DNA from: Apibacter adventoris | Lineage (GTDB): Bacteria; Bacteroidota; Bacteroidia; Flavobacteriales; Weeksellaceae | Assembly (NCBI RefSeq): GCF_002964975.1 | Contig: NZ_PSZM01000047.1 | Location: forward strand, 1-58,205 | Length of the DNA stretch: 58,205 bases | Direction of reading: 5' to 3' | In this document: in pieces, positions 8,919 through 17,036 of the stretch | How the letters are laid out: the number at the start of each line of letters is the position of its first letter | How positions within the stretch are numbered: the first letter of the stretch is position 1 | Program-made: the position numbers and the translations under genes | The notes under the pieces: model-generated | Told to the model about the DNA's origin: nothing | The model's input: the letters and a program-made list of their open reading frames with translations, nothing else | Database searches by the model: none

Positions 8919-10131
8919 GACAACTATGCGTATTTTGAAGTGCCTTACCAAGGAAAAGACCATAATGATTATGTAAACGGAGCAGGCTTTTGCTGTGCAG
9001 GCAAAGATAAAAAACTTCAAACCTATGGGGGAGGAATAGGCAAAAGGAATGAAGAATATGAAAAGAAGCAGTATTATGATCATGCAGATCATTTGGGAAG
9101 TAGCAGCTATATTACTAACTTAGACGCACAAATAGTACAGCATGTAGAATATGTACCGTTTGGGGAGGTGTTTATTGGGGAAAGGAACCAGAGTTGGAAT
9201 ACCCTTGCCTGTTTAATGGCAAGGAACTGGATGAGGAAACGGGGTTATACTATTATGGAGCTAGGTATTACAACCCGAGGGAGTCTGTGTGGTTGAGTGT
9301 GAATCCGATGTTTGAAGAAACGATGACTCCGTATCAGTATACTTATCAAAACCCAATTAGGTTTACAGATCCTACTGGGTTGTTACCAGAAGGTGAAGAT
9401 CCTCCAAAAATGAGCTGGTTTGGCAGAAATATATATCAACCAGTAAGTGATTTTTTAAGAGAGTTTTTGGAAGTAATACAAGTAAAGGAACATCTGATAG
9501 TGGGAATAGGGGTATTATAGAAGCAGGAATACCTGTCAGAGAGATATGCAGGAATGATAATGACTGCAATATTTCGGAGAGTGCATCTGTAGTGTCGGGG
9601 GCTGTAACAATAGGAGAAACAGCTTCAAGAAGAGTTGGAACAGTTGCTACTATACTGAAGTACCTTGGCAAGAGTATCTCCATGGTTAATGATGCTTGCT
9701 TTGACAGGAGACAAACTTAGAAGTTGGAAGATTATGTTATTGCTCAGGATCCTAATGTATCAGAGATATATCTATATAGAAATATGACTTCAACAGGTGG
9801 ATTACTTACATTAGGTGAAGGAGCAAATAAATTAGGAATAAGGTCAAAAGAAGTTGAAGGTAAGATGGGGATAGATTATGTTTATCCATCTTCTTTACAG
9901 GGTTTGTCAACAACTTTAGGGATAGGAAATGTAATTCCTCAAGTACCGTTTTCTAATCTTCCTAAAACAACTTTGTTTAGAATAAATATAAAATCTTTAC
10001 CAGCTTGTAGTTTATTACCTGTATTAATAAATGGTAATTATTCTATAATTATTCCAGCTTATTGGATGAATGTACAAGAATTTGATATAAGAATTAAATC
10101 TACAGCACCATTATGGAAACTAGTAAGATAG
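8919..10131 (+). pseudogene. RHS-core toxin tip, multiply broken (unit F)
   Basis: The core is open from 8919, but a lost C (ACCCTTG for ACCCCTT) shifts the frame near 9205; the frame from 9194 restores NGKELDEETGLYYYGARYY. A further shift near 9470 leads to a frame with GIIEAGIPVREICRN, a TAG at 9718-9720, and a final open stretch from 9724 to 10131. That stretch has EIYLYRNMTSTGGLL and GANKLGIRSKE, faintly like the start of ADP-ribosyltransferase-type toxins (LYR, LGxR), but this is only a guess. It overlaps the next gene by 19 nt. Confidence 0.6.
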
Positions 10132-10466
10132 ATGAAATTAAGGAAAACATTTCTAACAGTTTAAATTATAATAATATTAAGAATCTAACTGGATCTGAGT
10201 ATGAGGATTTTGTTATTAATTTTTTTAAAGAATTGAACAAATATAAGGAACAAGGAATAAAGAAAAAAGATATAGAAGCATTTGTTAATGATCTATATAC
10301 AAGAGAACTTGCATTATTAGACGATAATGATAAAATTAATGAAGAAAAATTTTCAGACTTAGTAGGAGAAATTATAGGGTTTTGTCCATCTGCTTTTTTT
10401 TGGGAAATACCTTTAGATGATTATATTAAGAAATGGCAAAATATATATTTTCCTTATTACAAATAG
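10113..10466 (+). CDS. Small predicted immunity protein (unit F)
   Basis: A 117-residue acidic, soluble, probably all-helical protein without a signal, so likely cytosolic. It overlaps the toxin frame by 19 nt. The family is not recognised. It lies before a strong hairpin and is intact although its toxin is dead. Confidence 0.6.
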   Translation: METSKIDEIKENISNSLNYNNIKNLTGSEYEDFVINFFKELNKYKEQGIKKKDIEAFVNDLYTRELALLDDNDKINEEKFSDLVGEIIGFCPSAFFWEIPLDDYIKKWQNIYFPYYK

Positions 10467-10564
10467 AAGGGATGGTAATTATATCCATATTATATGTTTA
10501 ATGTGATGATAAATAATAGTTAAAACAAAAGCAATAGATTACATCTGTAAGTTTTATAAAATAA

Positions 10565-10594
10565 CAAACCCTGCTTTATGGCGGGGTTCTTCAT
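10565..10594 (+). terminator. Rho-independent terminator, unit F
   Basis: Stem AACCCTGC / GCGGGGTT (one G-T pair) with a TTTATG loop and a T-rich tail. Confidence 0.85.
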
Positions 10595-10756
10595 TTTACT
10601 ATTCTTTATTGAACAGATCCAACAACTCCATTTCATCCTCAGAAATGACTGAGCGGATAATTTGGTGGATATTATAAATTTACTATTTTTAAAGAGCTCG
10701 GAGAGTTCTATATGTTCCAAAGAGAGGGTAAGAGAAGATTTATGTTACTACCTAAA
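10595..10756 (-). repeat. Remnant of the 84-aa minus-strand gene (copy 6)
   Basis: It carries the AACAGATCCAACAACTCCA start typical of these remnants and ends at CTACCTAAATAAAAACCAC, a mutated form of the conserved junction. Confidence 0.6.
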
Positions 10757-10776
10757 TAAAAACCACTAAACCTATT

Positions 10777-11919
10777 TTGAAGAGCTTTACCGGAAAAGCC
10801 CATAATGATAATGTAAACGGAGCAGGTTTCTATTGTGCAGGCAAAGATAAAAAACACCAAGCCTATGGAGGCAGAATCGGCAAAGGGAATGAAGAATATG
10901 AAAAGAAGCAGTATTATGATCATGCGGATCATTTGGGAAGTAGCAGTTATATTACTAACTTAGACGCACAAATAGTACAGCATGTAGCATATGTACCGTT
11001 TGGAGAGGTGTTTATTGAGGAAAGGAACCAGAGTAGGAATACCCCTTATTTGTTTAATGGCAAGGAACTGGATGAGGAAACGGGGTTATACTATTACGGG
11101 GCTAGATACTATAACCCGAGGGAGTCTATCTTTTTAAGTGTGGCTCCGATGTTTGAAGAGGCAGTAGGAAGATCTCCATATGAGTATGTAAATAGTTCTC
11201 CATTAAATCATATAGATCCTGATGGTAATAAGGCTTTAAGATGGCCTCCTACAGATTGTTGGCAGCCGATGCGCTATGGAGATATACAAATAATGTATCC
11301 AAGTGCAGGAGCAGAAAAAGGATTAGAAAAATTATGGGGAAGATATAATACGACTAATATTAGTTTGCTTAGTAGACATAAGTACAGCTCTAATGTATCT
11401 CAATTAAAAACAGCAGGAGGTAAAGTATTCAAACCTGATGGTAAATTAGAATATGATCATCATTATATGATTTGGGAAGGAGAAGTGAAATTTAGAACAA
11501 TAACTAAAACTAATCTTAGTTTGTCGGAAGTCACAACAGCAAAGAAAAATATTGGTATATTAAGGTTATCTGATAAAAATGGACAATTACAAGCATATAT
11601 TGATTATTTAGAACAATATCATGTAAATAAGAAAGTCACAGGATCTTATAACATATTTGATAAAAGAGGAAGATTCAATTTAGTTACACTTCCTGAAATC
11701 ACAGATGTTTCGGAGATTAGTACTGATGCTTTTGCTAATTCTATAGATTTTCATCAATATGTTCCCTATTACAAAAAGTCAGATGATGGAGTTGGTATAA
11801 ATATTGAATTTAGGGAGAGGAAAACTTCATTTTTTGGTAATCAATCAGATACGGAAATAGATAATTGGTCTCCAATTTATAGCTCTATGCCATCTGGAAA
11901 TACAAGTGTATTGCATTAA
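10777..11919 (+). CDS. RHS-core toxin tip, intact frame (unit G)
   Basis: This is the longest uninterrupted unit, 380 residues from a TTG at 10777. Residues 1-120 are RHS core (YYDHADHLGSSS, GLYYYGARYYNPRES), followed by the linker PLNHIDPDG near residue 150. The last 230 residues are a tip of unknown family that includes KLEYDHHYMIWEGEV; His-His and Asp residues there could be catalytic, but I cannot assign an activity. There is no signal peptide or plausible native start, so it looks like a silent tip waiting for recombination into a full RHS gene. It overlaps the next gene. Confidence 0.65.
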   Translation: MKSFTGKAHNDNVNGAGFYCAGKDKKHQAYGGRIGKGNEEYEKKQYYDHADHLGSSSYITNLDAQIVQHVAYVPFGEVFIEERNQSRNTPYLFNGKELDEETGLYYYGARYYNPRESIFLSVAPMFEEAVGRSPYEYVNSSPLNHIDPDGNKALRWPPTDCWQPMRYGDIQIMYPSAGAEKGLEKLWGRYNTTNISLLSRHKYSSNVSQLKTAGGKVFKPDGKLEYDHHYMIWEGEVKFRTITKTNLSLSEVTTAKKNIGILRLSDKNGQLQAYIDYLEQYHVNKKVTGSYNIFDKRGRFNLVTLPEITDVSEISTDAFANSIDFHQYVPYYKKSDDGVGINIEFRERKTSFFGNQSDTEIDNWSPIYSSMPSGNTSVLH

Positions 11920-11929
11920 ATTGAGATAC

Positions 11930-12712
11930 ATGAAAATTATTTATATAATAGTTTATTTTTTAGTTTCAATAATGATTATGGGACAGATAAAGTTAAGTCA
12001 ATCAGAATATTATAGGTTTATTGAGGAGAATAAGCAAATAAAAGAACATGATAAAGATCTAGAATTTTTTTATAGAGGATATGATAAACCTTTTTATACA
12101 ATTTTACCGTTAATTACAAATAATAATTACTCTTATGTATACCTAATAAATAGTAATTTATTTATAGAAAAAAATTTAAAGGATAAAGATGAAATTTATT
12201 TGTTTAATAGTTATGAGGAATTGAGAGAATATTATTTAGCATTAAATAAGAGAGTGCTTTTACCAAATAAGTTAGAAGATCTTTATCAAAATTCTGAATA
12301 TTTATTAGCTAAAAATTATATTCAAGATGAATTAAGAATTCTTAATTTTCAAAGTAATATTGAATATTATTTGAATATTATATTTGATGAGATATTTGGA
12401 AATGTAGTTAATATAGAGGACATATCTATTTCAGATTTAGAAAATTATGTAAGTCCTGAAGTGTCTTATAGTGGTACTCAAAAGTATGAAATACCTTTGT
12501 TAGTTTATTTTGGAGAATATCTAAAAAGAAAATATAGTGGAAAATGGGTTATATACAAAGGATATAATGAGTTAGGAGAGGTATTTTACTATCCGGATTT
12601 AATTATAGAGGATAAAGAAGTAAATCTGTGGGAATCTTTACGAAAAGTTTTGTATAATGAGAAGAATGATAAAATATTTAATTTTGAATATTTATTAAGG
12701 TATGATCCGTAA
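11930..12712 (+). CDS. Secreted predicted immunity protein (unit G)
   Basis: The start at 11930 gives a clean signal peptide (MKIIYIIVYFLVSIMIMGQ) and a mature protein of about 240 residues. An upstream ATG at 11906 overlaps the toxin frame and would add eight residues. The body is Tyr/Glu rich and not recognised. Export to the periplasm suggests that toxin G acts in the envelope. It is the last gene before a strong terminator. Confidence 0.6.
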   Translation: MKIIYIIVYFLVSIMIMGQIKLSQSEYYRFIEENKQIKEHDKDLEFFYRGYDKPFYTILPLITNNNYSYVYLINSNLFIEKNLKDKDEIYLFNSYEELREYYLALNKRVLLPNKLEDLYQNSEYLLAKNYIQDELRILNFQSNIEYYLNIIFDEIFGNVVNIEDISISDLENYVSPEVSYSGTQKYEIPLLVYFGEYLKRKYSGKWVIYKGYNELGEVFYYPDLIIEDKEVNLWESLRKVLYNEKNDKIFNFEYLLRYDP

Positions 12713-12779
12713 AGAGGTAATGTATCATAAGTGTAGATACTTGCGTAACTATGTGAATTATTATTAACAAATAAAACAG

Positions 12780-12806
12780 AACCCCGCTTCATAGCGGGGT
12801 TTATTA
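12780..12806 (+). terminator. Rho-independent terminator, unit G
   Basis: Stem AACCCCGCT / AGCGGGGTT with TCAT loop, then TTATTATTTT. Confidence 0.9.
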
Positions 12807-12807
12807 T

Positions 12808-12973
12808 TTTAAGAATCTTTATCCAATAAATCGAGCAGTTCAAGTTCATCTTTGGGAATAATAGAGCGAATGAGGGTAAGGATATTGTAAATGTCCCATT
12901 GAGTGTGTTCTTGGAATTCCTTATGCTACAAATAAAGGATAAGGGAAGATCTACAGAGATTACTCCCTAAGTA
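12808..12973 (-). repeat. Remnant of the 84-aa minus-strand gene (copy 7)
   Basis: The minus strand has the WDIYNILTLIRSIIPKDEL / LELLDLLDK pattern. It ends at the conserved TACTCCCTAAGTAAAGACAC junction. Confidence 0.65.
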
Positions 12974-13148
12974 AAGACACTATGCGTATTTTGAAGTACC
13001 TTACCATGGAAAAGACCATAATGATTATGTAAACGGAGCAGGTTTCTGCTGTGAAGGAAAGGATAAAAAACACCAAGCCTATGGAGGAGGAATCGGCAAA
13101 GGGAATGAAGAATATGAAAAGAAGCAGTATTATGATCATGCGGATCAT

Positions 13149-14129
13149 TTGGGAAGTAGCAGTTATATTACTAACTTAGACGCACAAATAGTACAGCATG
13201 TAGAATATGTACCATTTAGGGAGGTGTTAATTGAGGAAAGGAACCAGAGTTGGAATACCCCTTACCTGTTTAAAGGCAAGGAACTGGATGAGGAAACGGG
13301 GTTATACTATTACGGGGCTAGGTACTATAATCCGAGGGAGGCTGTGTGGTTGTCAACGGATCCGTTGAGTGGTTATAATCCTGTAAATGAATTCGAACAC
13401 TATATCGATGGGCAGCATAATGGAGGAGTATTTAATTCATTTAACTTAAATACATATGGGTATTGTTATCAGAATCCGGTGCTTTTAATAGATCCTAATG
13501 GAAAACAATCTATTTCTGATATAATCATGGGAGAGAGAAAACAATATTGGCTAGGTGGGGAATTATCAAAAGAATTTATAGGGAACGGAGAGACATTTAA
13601 TGCCCAGGTTTATGCAGAAGTAACACAGTTAAAAAGAGGTAATGCAACATTGCCTGCGCTTTATACGGTAAAGTATAGTAATGGGTATAATATTATTAAA
13701 CGGGACGATATACAATATTCAACAAATTGTTTAGGATTTGTTTTGACAGGAGGGGAGTATTATATACCAGGAGGAGATATAGCTAAATTTTTAAAGGCAT
13801 CAGGATATAAAGAGACTAAAACGTTAGCTTATAGAGAAGGGGATGTTTATTTATGGGGTAATGGAGGACATATCATTGAAGCGGTTAAAAAAGATGGTAA
13901 ATTGGTGTGGGAGAGTTTTTTTGGGGGAGACACGGATGCTTATTATGGCAGTCTCTCAGACATTCTTTTATATAATGAGTCTTTAGGAGGGATGTCAGAT
14001 TTAAAAGAAGCGAAACTTTATAGACCTAGTCAACCAGATGTTAAAAAGAAAATTTATGAATCTATTGATGTAAAGGAACGCGTAGAAGTTATCAAGGAAT
14101 TTAATAGAACTATACAAGATGCAAAATAA
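13149..14129 (+). CDS. RHS-core toxin tip, Cys/His peptidase-like, intact (unit H)
   Basis: The frame is open from 12976, but the only usable start is the TTG at 13149 inside the core. The core ends at GARYYNPREAVWLSTDPL and the linker at LLIDPNGKQ. The tip (about 200 residues) contains TNCLGFVLTGGEYY with Cys194 and WGNGGHIIEAVKK with His241, the spacing of a thiol hydrolase of NlpC/P60-like or papain-like type. Two other members exist in the array (5336-6443 and the tail at 14641-14754). The lipoprotein immunity suggests a periplasmic target. With no native start it is probably a silent cassette. Confidence 0.7.
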   Translation: MGSSSYITNLDAQIVQHVEYVPFREVLIEERNQSWNTPYLFKGKELDEETGLYYYGARYYNPREAVWLSTDPLSGYNPVNEFEHYIDGQHNGGVFNSFNLNTYGYCYQNPVLLIDPNGKQSISDIIMGERKQYWLGGELSKEFIGNGETFNAQVYAEVTQLKRGNATLPALYTVKYSNGYNIIKRDDIQYSTNCLGFVLTGGEYYIPGGDIAKFLKASGYKETKTLAYREGDVYLWGNGGHIIEAVKKDGKLVWESFFGGDTDAYYGSLSDILLYNESLGGMSDLKEAKLYRPSQPDVKKKIYESIDVKERVEVIKEFNRTIQDAK

Positions 14130-14607
14130 ATTGATATTGTTTATGTGGTTTTTAATTTTTCTTTCATGCTCTGAAAAGAAAGAGAATATTATTAAAAAAA
14201 ATGATTATAAAATAAAGAAATGGTACTTACCCTTAGAAAAGGGAGAGCCCAATATAGAGAAATATGAAACTTTATTGGGAGAATGGGATGTAAGGAGAAT
14301 AATGATTAAAAAACATGTTAAGGGACAAAGATCTACAATTAGTAAGGATACAGTAATCCGCATTAATATTTCTAAGGAGGGTATATTTGATAGTAGTGGA
14401 ATTAAAATAGGTGAAAACTATGGAGATAATAGTACTGTATTTTCATTAAAATTAGACACTTTAGAATGTAGGTATTATGTAATGGGTAAAAATATTGATA
14501 AGAGAGGAGCTTTTATATTTCAAAGCCCAGGAGTTAAGTATTATAAAAATGAGGAAGAGGTAGTTTCTTTGACATCAACGTTGTATTTAACTAAGTCTTT
14601 AAAATAA
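14119..14607 (+). CDS. Lipoprotein immunity protein of the Cys/His toxin family (unit H)
   Basis: The 162-residue protein overlaps the toxin by 11 nt. A signal ends at lipobox-like IFLSC. It shares the GEWDVRRI and KLDTLECRYYVMG motifs with the immunities at 6461 and 14741. The pairing with an intact toxin makes this the best-defined member of the family. Role by context and homology within the array; biochemical activity unknown. Confidence 0.7.
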   Translation: MQNKLILFMWFLIFLSCSEKKENIIKKNDYKIKKWYLPLEKGEPNIEKYETLLGEWDVRRIMIKKHVKGQRSTISKDTVIRINISKEGIFDSSGIKIGENYGDNSTVFSLKLDTLECRYYVMGKNIDKRGAFIFQSPGVKYYKNEEEVVSLTSTLYLTKSLK

Positions 14608-14640
14608 GTAAGTGTTCCATTTTACCAATAATCTCCATAC

Positions 14641-14754
14641 AATCCTAATACAAAACTATTTAGACTAACACAGGGAGACAGAGTTAATGAACATGGACAT
14701 ATAACAGAAGAACCAAGACCAATAAATACAAAATATAAATATGAATCATTATAA
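14641..14754 (+). pseudogene. Tail of a third Cys/His-family toxin
   Basis: The 37-codon frame begins NPNTKLFRLTQGDRVNEHGH and ends KYKYESL. It lines up with the C-terminal ends LFRPTKPDVVDKKYKSK (unit D) and LYRPSQPDVKKKIYESI (unit H). Its stop overlaps the next immunity gene by 14 nt. It has no core, so a recombination event probably placed only the toxin end and immunity behind unit H. Confidence 0.6.
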
Positions 14755-15259
14755 AGTTGTTTTTAGTATTTGTTTATTTTGTTTGTTATTAGCAACATGT
14801 AAGAAAACAGAAGATTTTTCTAACAAGAAAATTGAAACACCCCTAATTCAAAAAGAGATAATAATTGAAAAGAATTTTGAGGGTATAGATATGGATTCTG
14901 CTAGACTAGTAGATAATATTTGGGAGATAATAAATGTTAAACACAGTAAAGAAGGAAAATTGCAAAATATTCCATATTATAAGCAACAGTATAATAAAAG
15001 AATTATAAGGTTTGAGAATACAGGAGTTTTAAAATTAGGAAATGATTCAATTGGTAGATGGAATAATAGATATGTAACAATATATATAAAAGACTCTTTA
15101 AAAGGTAAGTATTATTTTATGAAGTTAAATAATTTACAGTTAATCAGAACTAAAGATGATCATAAAAAAGAATTCTTCCTCATCAATATTCAACCTAAAC
15201 AAGAAGAACTAAAACCACTATCTCAAACAAAAGAAGATGTTATTAACTTTGATAAATGA
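14741..15259 (+). CDS. Second lipoprotein immunity protein of the Cys/His toxin family
   Basis: The 172-residue protein has signal and lipobox-like LLLATC. It shares a DNIWEI element, DSLKGKYYFMKL, and the C-terminal VINFDK with the immunity at 6461 (TIDFDK). It is retained behind a toxin tail of only 37 codons. It therefore functions, if at all, as an orphan immunity, for example against sibling strains that carry the matching toxin. Confidence 0.65.
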   Translation: MNHYKVVFSICLFCLLLATCKKTEDFSNKKIETPLIQKEIIIEKNFEGIDMDSARLVDNIWEIINVKHSKEGKLQNIPYYKQQYNKRIIRFENTGVLKLGNDSIGRWNNRYVTIYIKDSLKGKYYFMKLNNLQLIRTKDDHKKEFFLINIQPKQEELKPLSQTKEDVINFDK

Positions 15260-15282
15260 GTATTAATTAACACCATATTTTT

Positions 15283-15310
15283 AAAACCCCTTACAATTGC
15301 GAGGGGTTTC
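15283..15310 (+). terminator. Hairpin terminator before the second 137-aa gene copy
   Basis: AACCCCTTACAATTGCGAGGGGTTT, a near copy of the palindrome at 16341. It precedes a copy of the repeated 137-aa gene in the same way. Confidence 0.75.
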
Positions 15311-15351
15311 AAAGACATTAAAAACAAAATAAAAAATAAAACAAAACAACT

Positions 15352-15495
15352 ATGAAAAAGTTATTACTACTGGGCTTATTATTCCTGATAGGAATAGTAG
15401 CTTATGGACAAACAAGAGGCATAAAAGTAGCATCCAAAGTATATTTAAAAAACGGAGAGATCAAAGAAGGTAAATCTATGATCAATGTAAACTAA
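15352..15495 (+). pseudogene. Truncated secreted gene (copy 2 of the 137-aa family)
   Basis: This 47-codon frame begins MKKLLLLGLLFLIGIVAYGQ, a signal peptide, then GIKVASKVYLKNGEIKEGKS, matching the 137-aa protein at 16406. It is cut at codon 47 (INVN stop), where the sequence switches to a toxin tail. The upstream 50 bp, including ACAAAACAACTATGAAAAAG, is shared with the intact copy, so the promoter region is part of the repeat. Confidence 0.7.
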
Positions 15496-15500
15496 ACTTA

Positions 15501-15803
15501 GTGATGGTTAACGTTCCTGTCATACCTAATGAGTCGGCATATAGATTAACACCCATAGAAAAGCTTCATATTAATTCCATTCAAGTAGATTCTAAATTAG
15601 ATCTTGTAGCTGGGTTAGGTCAGGAATTTACAGGTTCAAGTGCTTTAAAGGAATTTTATTCAGATGTAGATAAAAATTCACGCATAGAGTATAAAGATCA
15701 GTTGAAAAAAGATTTTTTTGGTTGCGGAATGTCTAACCATTGCGGACATGCAGATGCAAATGTAAAGGTTTGGTATCCTAAGGTGGAAAAAATTTTGAAA
15801 TAA
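15501..15803 (+). pseudogene. Coreless toxin C-terminal tail (unit I1)
   Basis: This 100-residue frame lies right after the truncated 137-aa gene copy, and a membrane-anchored immunity-like gene starts 14 nt later. The end contains FFGCGMSNHCGHADANVKVW, with Cys and His residues that could be catalytic or metal-binding. I do not recognise the family. The nominal start (GTG) is arbitrary; the tail probably lost its native N-terminus. Confidence 0.5.
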
Positions 15804-15817
15804 TAAAAAATTATATT

Positions 15818-16291
15818 ATGAAAGTAAAAAAATCAGTAATTAAACTTTTATTAGTTGTTATATTCTGTACATCATTTATTATATGGTTTTGGCCGGTTAG
15901 AAATGATTATTATACAGAAATAACTTATCAAGAATTACCCTCAGATGTGAGAAATAAGTTTAAGGAAGTATATAATTATAAAGAACCTCCTAAAATAGTG
16001 AATGATATAGAACATTTTTATATGCCCCCTTTTAAAGATTGCTATAGTATGAATAAAGATTGTCCTTGTAAAGTAAAATCTAAAGGAGGAATTATAAGAG
16101 ATGCATTTTTTGTAATTACTGCTTGTGATAAGACTAAAAAGATGTCTTGGGCAATATTGCAAAGAGTATTTATTATAAAAAATGATTCTATTTACTATCC
16201 ATGGAGTACTGACGGAGTAACGACGGCTGGAGAATCAAGATCTTTTAATATAAAAATAGATACAATAAAATTTAGAGTAGAAAAGATGTAG
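15818..16291 (+). CDS. Membrane-anchored predicted immunity protein (unit I1)
   Basis: The 157-residue protein has a single N-terminal helix (KLLLVVIFCTSFIIWFW) and a periplasmic domain with CYSMNKDCPCKVK and a later Cys. It is followed by the perfect palindromic terminator at 16341. The family is not recognised. Immunity is inferred from position behind a toxin tail. Confidence 0.55.
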   Translation: MKVKKSVIKLLLVVIFCTSFIIWFWPVRNDYYTEITYQELPSDVRNKFKEVYNYKEPPKIVNDIEHFYMPPFKDCYSMNKDCPCKVKSKGGIIRDAFFVITACDKTKKMSWAILQRVFIIKNDSIYYPWSTDGVTTAGESRSFNIKIDTIKFRVEKM

Positions 16292-16340
16292 AGCTATCTC
16301 TAAAAATATCAGATAAATTAGTAGTCAATATTAGAATATA

Positions 16341-16364
16341 CCCCTCGCAATTGCGAGGGGTTTT
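16341..16364 (+). terminator. Perfect palindromic terminator, unit I1
   Basis: CCCCTCGCAATTGCGAGGGG is a 20-bp perfect inverted repeat followed by TTTT. Degraded versions occur at 1383 and 15283, in each case next to a unit containing the 137-aa gene. Confidence 0.9.
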
Positions 16365-16405
16365 AAAGATAACAAAAACAAAATAATTAATAAAACAAAA
16401 CAACT

Positions 16406-16819
16406 ATGAAAAAGTTTTTACTAATGAGTATAATATTCCTGATAGGAATAGGAGTCAACGCACAAACAGGAGGCATAAAAGTAGCTTCCAAAGTATATTT
16501 AAAAAACGGAGAAATCAAAGAAGGCAGATCTATGATGAATGTAAACAATACCCGGATAAAAGTAATGGGCATAGGCGTAAGAATTAAGGGTAAGAAATTT
16601 ATGAAAGAGATCAAGCTAAAGCCCAAAGGAGGTAAAAGGATGAAAATAAGCATAGACCAGATAGATAAGATAGAGTATCAGTTACCAGCAAAAATGTTTA
16701 GCAAAGAAGTAAAAACGGTAACTTATAAACCCATGGAAATAGAAGGAGAAACAATTCTGGCCAAAGAAATAGTAGCCAATAAACTGTATTCTGTGCATAA
16801 ATTAACTGCAGTAACATAG
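16406..16819 (+). CDS. Secreted 137-aa protein, repeated family (copy 3, intact)
   Basis: This is the only intact copy. A signal peptide (MKKFLLMSIIFLIGIGVNAQ) is followed by a basic domain with KVASKVYLKNGEIKEG and a VRIKGKKFMKEIKLKPKGGK stretch. The segment LKNGEIKEG recalls small beta-strand surface proteins of Bacteroidota, but no family is recognised. Two broken copies (1-250 and 15352-15495) also sit directly before a toxin tail and immunity gene. It may therefore be the head of a second kind of cassette, or a neighbouring gene caught in the amplification. Confidence 0.65.
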   Translation: MKKFLLMSIIFLIGIGVNAQTGGIKVASKVYLKNGEIKEGRSMMNVNNTRIKVMGIGVRIKGKKFMKEIKLKPKGGKRMKISIDQIDKIEYQLPAKMFSKEVKTVTYKPMEIEGETILAKEIVANKLYSVHKLTAVT

Positions 16820-16829
16820 GGAATATTCA

Positions 16830-17036
16830 TTGGATTGGATGCCGGCTAAGGATAATAGCGATAGAGAAGCATTTAAAGATGAATATATTAGGATGCAAGG
16901 GGATAGAACAGAAAAGTTCCCACAAGGGTTTCGTAATCCGGAGAATTATAATATTAGGAATTCACCAGGAAGGGAATATATGAAACAAGATAATGATCCA
17001 AGGTTGAAAAGGATAGATCCTGATAATGGTAATTAA
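16830..17036 (+). pseudogene. Coreless toxin C-terminal tail (unit I2)
   Basis: A 68-residue, highly charged frame that includes RTEKFPQGFRNPENYNIRN. It has no start of its own (nominal TTG) and overlaps the next gene by 11 nt. Its position behind the intact 137-aa gene and before an immunity-like gene marks it as a toxin end. The family is unknown. Confidence 0.45.

Noticed and set aside
9372-9683. Minus-strand 103-codon ORF in unit F
   Set aside because: It is antisense to the decayed toxin tip, and no homologous frame is seen in other units.
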